This document shows, in pieces, positions 58,370 through 64,000 of a DNA stretch of 64,000 bases. Position 1 is the first letter of the stretch. The number at the start of each line of letters is the position of its first letter. The stretch is from Daucus carota subsp. sativus (Eukaryota > Streptophyta > Magnoliopsida > Apiales > Apiaceae), in the NCBI RefSeq assembly GCF_001625215.2, contig NC_030384.2:40768390-40832389 (forward strand), written 5' to 3'. The notes under the pieces were generated by a model, which was not told where the DNA came from, ran no database searches, and worked only from the letters and a program-made list of their open reading frames with translations. The position numbers and the translations under genes were made by a program.

Positions 58370-61300
58370 AAAAAAAAGTTTTCTTACATAATATCTTCGT
58401 CCTTCGGTTCACTTCTAAGCTTACGTCGCCCCCTGCCCCCCAAAAAAATCGCAGTAGCTATCACTTGAGAGCAATGCCATAAAAACAGATTGCTAATGAT
58501 GTTGAGAACCAGTAGAATTCATCATTTCCTGTTCATTAGGGTAAACAACTCTGCTGCACTATTTAAATGGTCACCAAGCTCAGGGTTAAACTTCCACCCT
58601 GTGCGACTGCAGCTATCATATCAATGAAGTCATAACTTATGCGAGTACTGGACAAATATTAAAGTTGCTTGCACTGGCGGATCCTGATCCGAACTTAAGA
58701 CAAGTCAAATATCATTATAGATTTACTAACTTCAGACCAGCACTGCGGCACATATATGAGATAATAACCATATTGTATAACAGTGTTATTTTCATAAGAT
58801 CATCAACCTATCTTTCACATTCTGAAATCTTTTCATAATTTCTTCATTTTCAATTATTTGAGAAACATCTCTTTCAATATATGTTATTAAACAATAACTC
58901 AACCAAATATCTCTCATTCAATTTTGAAGTGTAGTTTAACTTTTAACAAATTACATAGATGAAAATCCCATCTCAACTGTTGCAGTTGCAACTGGGAGAA
59001 CCGATGCCAATTTTATCAACACGTAAAGCAAGGAAAACCAAGATCTTTGTGTTTTCATATGTTTCCCTTTGCTAACTAATGATTAGCAGAATAAATGTTA
59101 TCCTCCACATAAATAGTGTCATGCGTTTGCAGATTTCTTTGTGCAGAAAGTCACTTTTAGAAAATCGTTCATGTTTTCATTATGCATGAAATTAAATTGC
59201 TTTCCCCACTGCTCTTCTAGAAAGCCAAGATTTATGCGGCAGAAACGGAATACAACATCGATTTTGCCTTCAAAGGCTCATATACTACTCTTCATTAATT
59301 GAGTATTATTGTGAGAGCAGAAAGTGAATTTTATATCAGTTTCCAACTATAAGTTTGAAAAAGTAAAGAACTTTGGTAAATGCTTTTGTCCTACTCACAA
59401 TACTCTTAAAGTCTTGATTGAGCTTGATCTTCAAGATAATTACATGATAGATGCAACTTGTTTGTAATTAAGTATTATAGTGAGAGCACAAGTGACTGAG
59501 CTTTTGGTAAAACCAGTTTCCAACCGTAAAATTGTAAAAGCAGAGCCCTTTTTGGTAAGTCCTTTACACACACACACATCTCACGACCTATGTTATCCGG
59601 CTCTAAAAGTGTCCATGTATTGGACTCTTTTTTGTTATTGGAAATTTTGCATTTCCATACCAATATCCGAGTGTTGAGAGTTTGATACGGGTACTTGAGG
59701 TTTATTAAAGAGTACTAGCAACATTGTTCATGACCTTAATTCAAACGATGACGCTATGGAGTGGTTTTCTCCTTAAACACCAGGATGTAATAGTCAGGCG
59801 GATGAAGTAATCAAACTCAAAAGACTGAAGCAGCAAAGAAAATGGTTTAGAGCCTTTCAAATAATTGTATAAGCTCAAAAAAGAGCTGCTAGATGCCTGG
59901 ATATTTTGATTAGAGATATCTTCTTTGCCATATATATGAGCGTCCGTGCCAATTGTTGTACACATTACTTGTATTTTTATTTTCTGTTGATTCTGAAGGA
60001 GCTGGGTTCCTATATTATTCATTTGCATCTCTTTGAGGCACACATATTTATGATCTCTTAGTACTTGACTATCATTTTTTTTGTGACTACTTTAATTGAC
60101 TTATCTAACAACTAATGCTACAGATGGACTTTACTTTTCACAGTTGTACCAACAGCTATTGGAACGGCACTGGATATTAACTTGAGCAATGCATCTCTTG
60201 TTTTTGTGTCTGTTACGTTTGCCACAATGGTTGGTCTTTCTATTTTATAAGTTAACTTCTACCAGTAGTATGAAACTGCTCAGTTTCTTTTTTTATATGT
60301 GAATTCATATATTCTATTGCATCGCTTTTACTGCTAGAAATATGTGCTCCTTATATTGGTTTGGTGTTTCTTTCTTTTTTGCAGTGTAAATCTGCATCCC
60401 CAATATTTCTTCTTCTATTTGCTTTTGCATTCAGGTAAAAATAATTGCAAGTATGGTCTTTTGTACATGTAGTTGCATCCTATGTGAACAATTTTAATGC
60501 CTCATAAAAATTATGGTTTTGTGAATTTTGTTGTCAGTGTTCCTGAGTTGTTAAATTTAATCTGCTTTCTTATAAAATTCATTCCGAAAGTGGGACAGAG
60601 AGGAAAGTAAGTGGGGAAGGTAAATATACCCTTACTGCTTAAATTAATATTTTTAAACAAAAATTAAAAGGATAAAATTTTAATTTAGCTAATTATATGC
60701 TTTCCTTCTAACTCGGGAGCACGTGATTGAAAGTAGTTTTACTCTAGAACTTTGAAGTCAAGAGCAAGTGATAAAACTTGTTACAGTTTATTTCATATTT
60801 TCCTCTTGCATTTCTTTGCTTTCCACCCTTAAAAAATTCGGGAGAGAAATTGTATTTTACCTTCGTTAAGTTTAAAAATAAGGCTTTGCGTAAAAATAAT
60901 CTCTTTCACTGCGGTTTTTGACTAGAGCCATTTCAACAATACTTATGTACACCATATATTTTCTGCCTATTAACTTCAAATGTCTTGTGAAAGGTTGGAG
61001 TCTCCAAGCGTCAAGCTCCTAGGCATCATCTTAGTTATATCTGTTGGAATACTGTTGACAGGTTGGTTGGTAACATTCTTCGAATATTATAATCAACCAT
61101 CTGTTGTGTTTTGTTATTTGTCAGTTGATACAATCAGTATTCTGTTCGCTGTGACTCTGGGTTATACACTGATGTAGTTCCTTACTTTGCACTACTTAAA
61201 GGGTGAATTTAAAGTGATGCATATTTAATTTTTTTTCCGTTATATTCTCTTGATATCTAATTTTTGTAAACGAGAAAATACCCTACATCTGACCATGAAC

Positions 61301-62325
61301 CCAGTGCAACTTTCCAGGCAGCAGGTTCCTATTAATTACAATGTAACCTTAGGATTGAGAGATATAAAGGACATCTATAGTGAACCTAGATTATTATTAA
61401 CATATCATAACTATCTCTACTTAACCAATTTTTTTTTAAATAAATGGTCATTTCAGTTATCTGGTTTTTGTGAAGGAGGCTACCATGTATACAGAGAGGA
61501 ATTTAATGCCTATCTAGTTTAAACCTCCAAATTCCTTTTTGTTACGTTGACCTGTATTCTGTTGACTTGATCAGTTGCAAAGGAAACAGAATTTCAGTTT
61601 TGGGGTTTCATTTTTGTCATGCTTGCTGCTTTTATGTCCGGCTTTCGTTGGACAATGACTCAAATCCTCCTTCAGGTACTGTATGTGACCGCATGTTACT
61701 CTTTATTCCACATTCTACTCCAACTTCTTTTCTTTTCTGTCTGTGTAGATGACTGTATATTTGTTAGTTTCTTAATTCTTCTCTGATTGACCTAATTTGT
61801 CTACTCTTTCGGGTTGGATCGCTTGTACCTGCCAATTCCACGTCCGATATAAAGAAAGAAGTATATGGTACGCTTAAAAGTTTCAGTCCTATGCATTTTG
61901 TTGTTTGAGATTTGAAAATTCATATGCGTTTCTATCCTCATATATTACTTGATCTAATTGGAACTAGTTAAAGATGATCTGCCTTGACCTCAACCAGAGG
62001 CTAAATACCACTCACACAAATTTGGTCTCTACTTTTTTTTTCTAGCACATATATCTTTGATAATGATATATCTTAATTGTGTTATTCCACCACGGATCAG
62101 GTTTCATATTGGCATGAAATGTACATGTCTTATACCAGCAATTGACTGATGTAAAATGCCTACTAAAAGTTGGCTCTATGTTAGTTCAAGAAAAATACGG
62201 ATACTTGCCCACTGAATTGTTTTTCCCCTGAAACTACAAGTCGTCAATTGAGTGTAGTGGACAAACTATATTTATTTGGTCGTCATTTTGGTGAAAACTT
62301 TCCACCATTGCTTTAAACATGTTGA

Positions 62326-62361
<36 letters not shown>

Positions 62362-62968
62362 TGGGGAGGGGGGGGCTAATTGTTATATAAGCAAGCGTCT
62401 TTTAGCTGTTGACGTTGTCTTCTTGATTTATAGGAGACCAACTCTATCTAGCATTGTTAATATGTGTGATAAAGTAGCAGGTTTCTAATTACATTTCTAT
62501 CCTCAATTGGTGATGCTCAGGTCTGAAAAATCCCCTGACGCTAATGAGTTATGTAGCTCCAGTTATGGCAGTCTCAACCGGTATACTGTCTCTCATTTTT
62601 GAACCATGGGATCAATTCAGTAAAAATGTTTACTTTAATAGCTCATGGCATATTACTCGTAGTTCCTTGCTGATGCTTTTTGGTGGAACTCTCGCCTTTT
62701 TCATGGTGAATAACCTTCTCTTTTTCATTTCATATTGTGGATCTTTTTGTCAACAGAACTTCTTTTACTTGATCAGCAAAAATAAATAAATTCTCTTTTC
62801 TTATCATTCTTCACAATAGGTTATTTCTTTCTAAGTATACACAGCCCGAAACCTGACTCGAAAAAGTACGAATTAGGGTTGGGAATTTTGTATTTCGGGT
62901 TGGGTAATTTTTTATCCGAAAAACTCGGGGCGGGTTCGGGTTGCCCTAGTGTACCCGAACCCGACCCG

Positions 62969-63029
<61 letters not shown>

Positions 63030-63578
63030 TATGGTAATTCCTGACAAAAAAATATATATATATTATGGTAATTATATATATTTATATTACAAAATTACAT
63101 ACATTTATGATATATTTATATATTATTAAAAATATTTTTATTCACATATAATCTCGTTAAAAAAAATATGTAGTTTTTAAATATTTTATAATAAATATAA
63201 TTTTTTTAATCAAAATAATTATTTTTTAATAGATTTCGGGTCAACGGGTCATTTTCGGGTTAATCGGGTACTGAACATGTCGGGTTCGGGTTGAAATTTT
63301 CAACCCGTTTCGGGTCGGGTCGCCCCAAGAATTGGACCGGGTAAGACAACCCCACCCGAACCCGACCCATTACCCGAAATTGCCACCCCTATGTGTGTGC
63401 TAATTTCTGTGTGCGTGTATGTGGAGGGGGGGGGAAGAAGACAGTGTGGTTTTTCGAATGTGTTATGGAATTTTTGTTCCTTTCCGTGCAGGTATTAACC
63501 GAATACATTCTTGTCTCTGTAACTAGTGCTGTGACGGTGACTATAGCTGGAGTTGTCAAGGAAGTTGTCACAATATCG
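56986..63578 (+). CDS. Triose-phosphate-translocator family transporter (At1g06470-like), 3' partial
   Basis: Nine predicted exons: 56986-57314, 57625-57794, 60144-60229, 60385-60434, 60994-61061, 61575-61675, 61855-61867, 62521-62705, 63492-63578; the last exon(s) lie beyond the window. The seventh is a 13 nt micro-exon (AAAGAAGTATATG). The 80-residue N-terminus is hydrophilic, with a DRDRDRD run coded by a GATAGA repeat. Membrane segments follow: DILKTLFFVLVWYTFSLFLT, then YNKTLLGENMGKFPAPLLMN (TPT signature region), VVPTAIGTALDINLSNASL, FATMCKSASPIFLLLFAFAF, SVKLLGIILVISVGILLT, VAKETEFQFWGFIFVMLAAF, SGFRWTMTQILLQKE, LTLMSYVAPVMA, and VTSAVTVTIAGVVKEVVTI. It belongs to the nucleotide-sugar/triose-phosphate translocator superfamily. 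The substrate is not predictable. Golgi or endomembrane location is likely, because no plastid transit peptide is evident. Confidence 0.9.
58329..58367. repeat. (CA)n microsatellite in transporter intron 2
   Basis: About 19 uninterrupted CA units in the 2.35 kb second intron. Confidence 0.95.
62326..62361. repeat. (GT)n-(GA)n compound microsatellite
   Basis: About eight GT units run directly into about nine GA units, followed by a G-rich tract, in the intron after the 13 nt micro-exon. Confidence 0.9.
62843..63391. mobile_element. hAT-type MITE containing a long (AT)n tract
   Basis: The right end reads, on the other strand, AGGGGTGGCAATTTCGGGTA. The left end begins near CCCGAAACCTGACTCG. 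Both subterminal parts are rich in CGGGT/ACCCG words that are inverted relative to each other (CGGGTTCGGGTT at left, ACCCGAACCCGACCC at right). An (AT)27 run occupies 62971-63024. It lies in the intron before the last visible transporter exon. A target duplication is not clear. Confidence 0.55.
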
Positions 63579-64000
63579 GTATGATATCTAAATTGGCGCT
63601 GAGGACATTTTTTAAGATTTCTAGATTTAAAAAAATTCCAGCATGCAAAGATAGAGAAAGAATACCTGTTATAGTATGCTTTAGGAAGTAAAATGCGAAC
63701 AACTTTCTCATTTGCACATCTTTTCATTATCTACAATGCCTTATAATATGTCATAGCAAGTGTCAGAAACATCAAGTAAATACACTAATCAAAATTTAAT
63801 ATAATATATAATGAGCTTAATTTTTGTTGCCTATTACAACTATACTTGATTGACATTATTTGGATGGAAAGTACTAACTGACTATGCACTTAAATCAATT
63901 TTCTTCTCTGTATAAAAGTGCCACGGAATGTGTGAGTTTTCATGGCCAAGTGGTTTGATATCTGTGTATACCATCTACAACGCATAAATTTACCAATAAA
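63579..64000. other. Intron of the transporter gene, open at the window end
   Basis: AT-rich sequence after a donor GTATGA at 63579. No further exon with the family's C-terminal FHDEFT-like motif is visible before the window ends. Confidence 0.6.

Overview
This window is nuclear DNA from a flowering plant, most likely a eudicot. The background is AT-rich, the genes are split by many GT-AG introns, and every recognisable protein belongs to a plant family. The introns and spacers carry MITEs, hAT-like and Mutator-like elements, a LINE remnant and one recent LTR element. Exon boundaries given here were read by eye from splice signals, reading phase and remembered family alignments, so they are predictions.

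Layout. 1-370: last two exons of an FD-type bZIP flowering regulator (+). 1248-1610: small RING-H2 protein with one zinc ligand replaced (+). 2106-7542: complete seven-exon MCA1/MCA2-type calcium channel gene (-). 7543-10371: spacer with a MITE nested in another MITE. 10372-12222: F-box protein of the FBS4 type (+). 12223-14259: repeat-rich spacer. 14260-21618: complete twelve-exon RAD17 checkpoint clamp-loader gene (+). 23467-24656: Myb/SANT-like protein (+). 25393-29061: DUF630/DUF632 protein, APSR1/NRG2 type (-). 30940-35127: membrane-anchored ascorbate peroxidase (+). 36135-36779: LINE-derived RNase H ORF with a poly(A) tail. 38349-46778: very long, disordered dentin-sialophosphoprotein-like protein (+). 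47355-56537: a 9.2 kb LTR element. 56986 to the window end: triose-phosphate-translocator-like transporter missing its last exon(s) (+).

From memory, the order FD, MCA1, FBS4-type F-box, APX matches Arabidopsis chromosome 4 around At4g35900-At4g35970. This suggests conserved microsynteny with other genes interleaved. The genes do not form one pathway: flowering (FD), calcium entry (MCA), F-box/RING ubiquitin ligases, DNA-damage checkpoint (RAD17), hydrogen peroxide removal (APX) and a sugar-phosphate-type transporter.

The most unusual object is the LTR element. Its two 1013 bp LTRs look identical, it has a perfect 5 bp target duplication, and its minus-strand orientation is set by PBS, PPT and an LTR TATA box. 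It has no recognisable gag-pol. Instead it carries a spliced gene on the opposite strand with its own TATA box, encoding a protein that resembles the plant 'putative gypsy-type transposon' domain followed by a coiled coil. Its 7.2 kb internal region holds 24 exact copies of the palindrome GGCGCGCC plus many decayed variants, several tandem arrays and a relic internal PPT/LTR junction.
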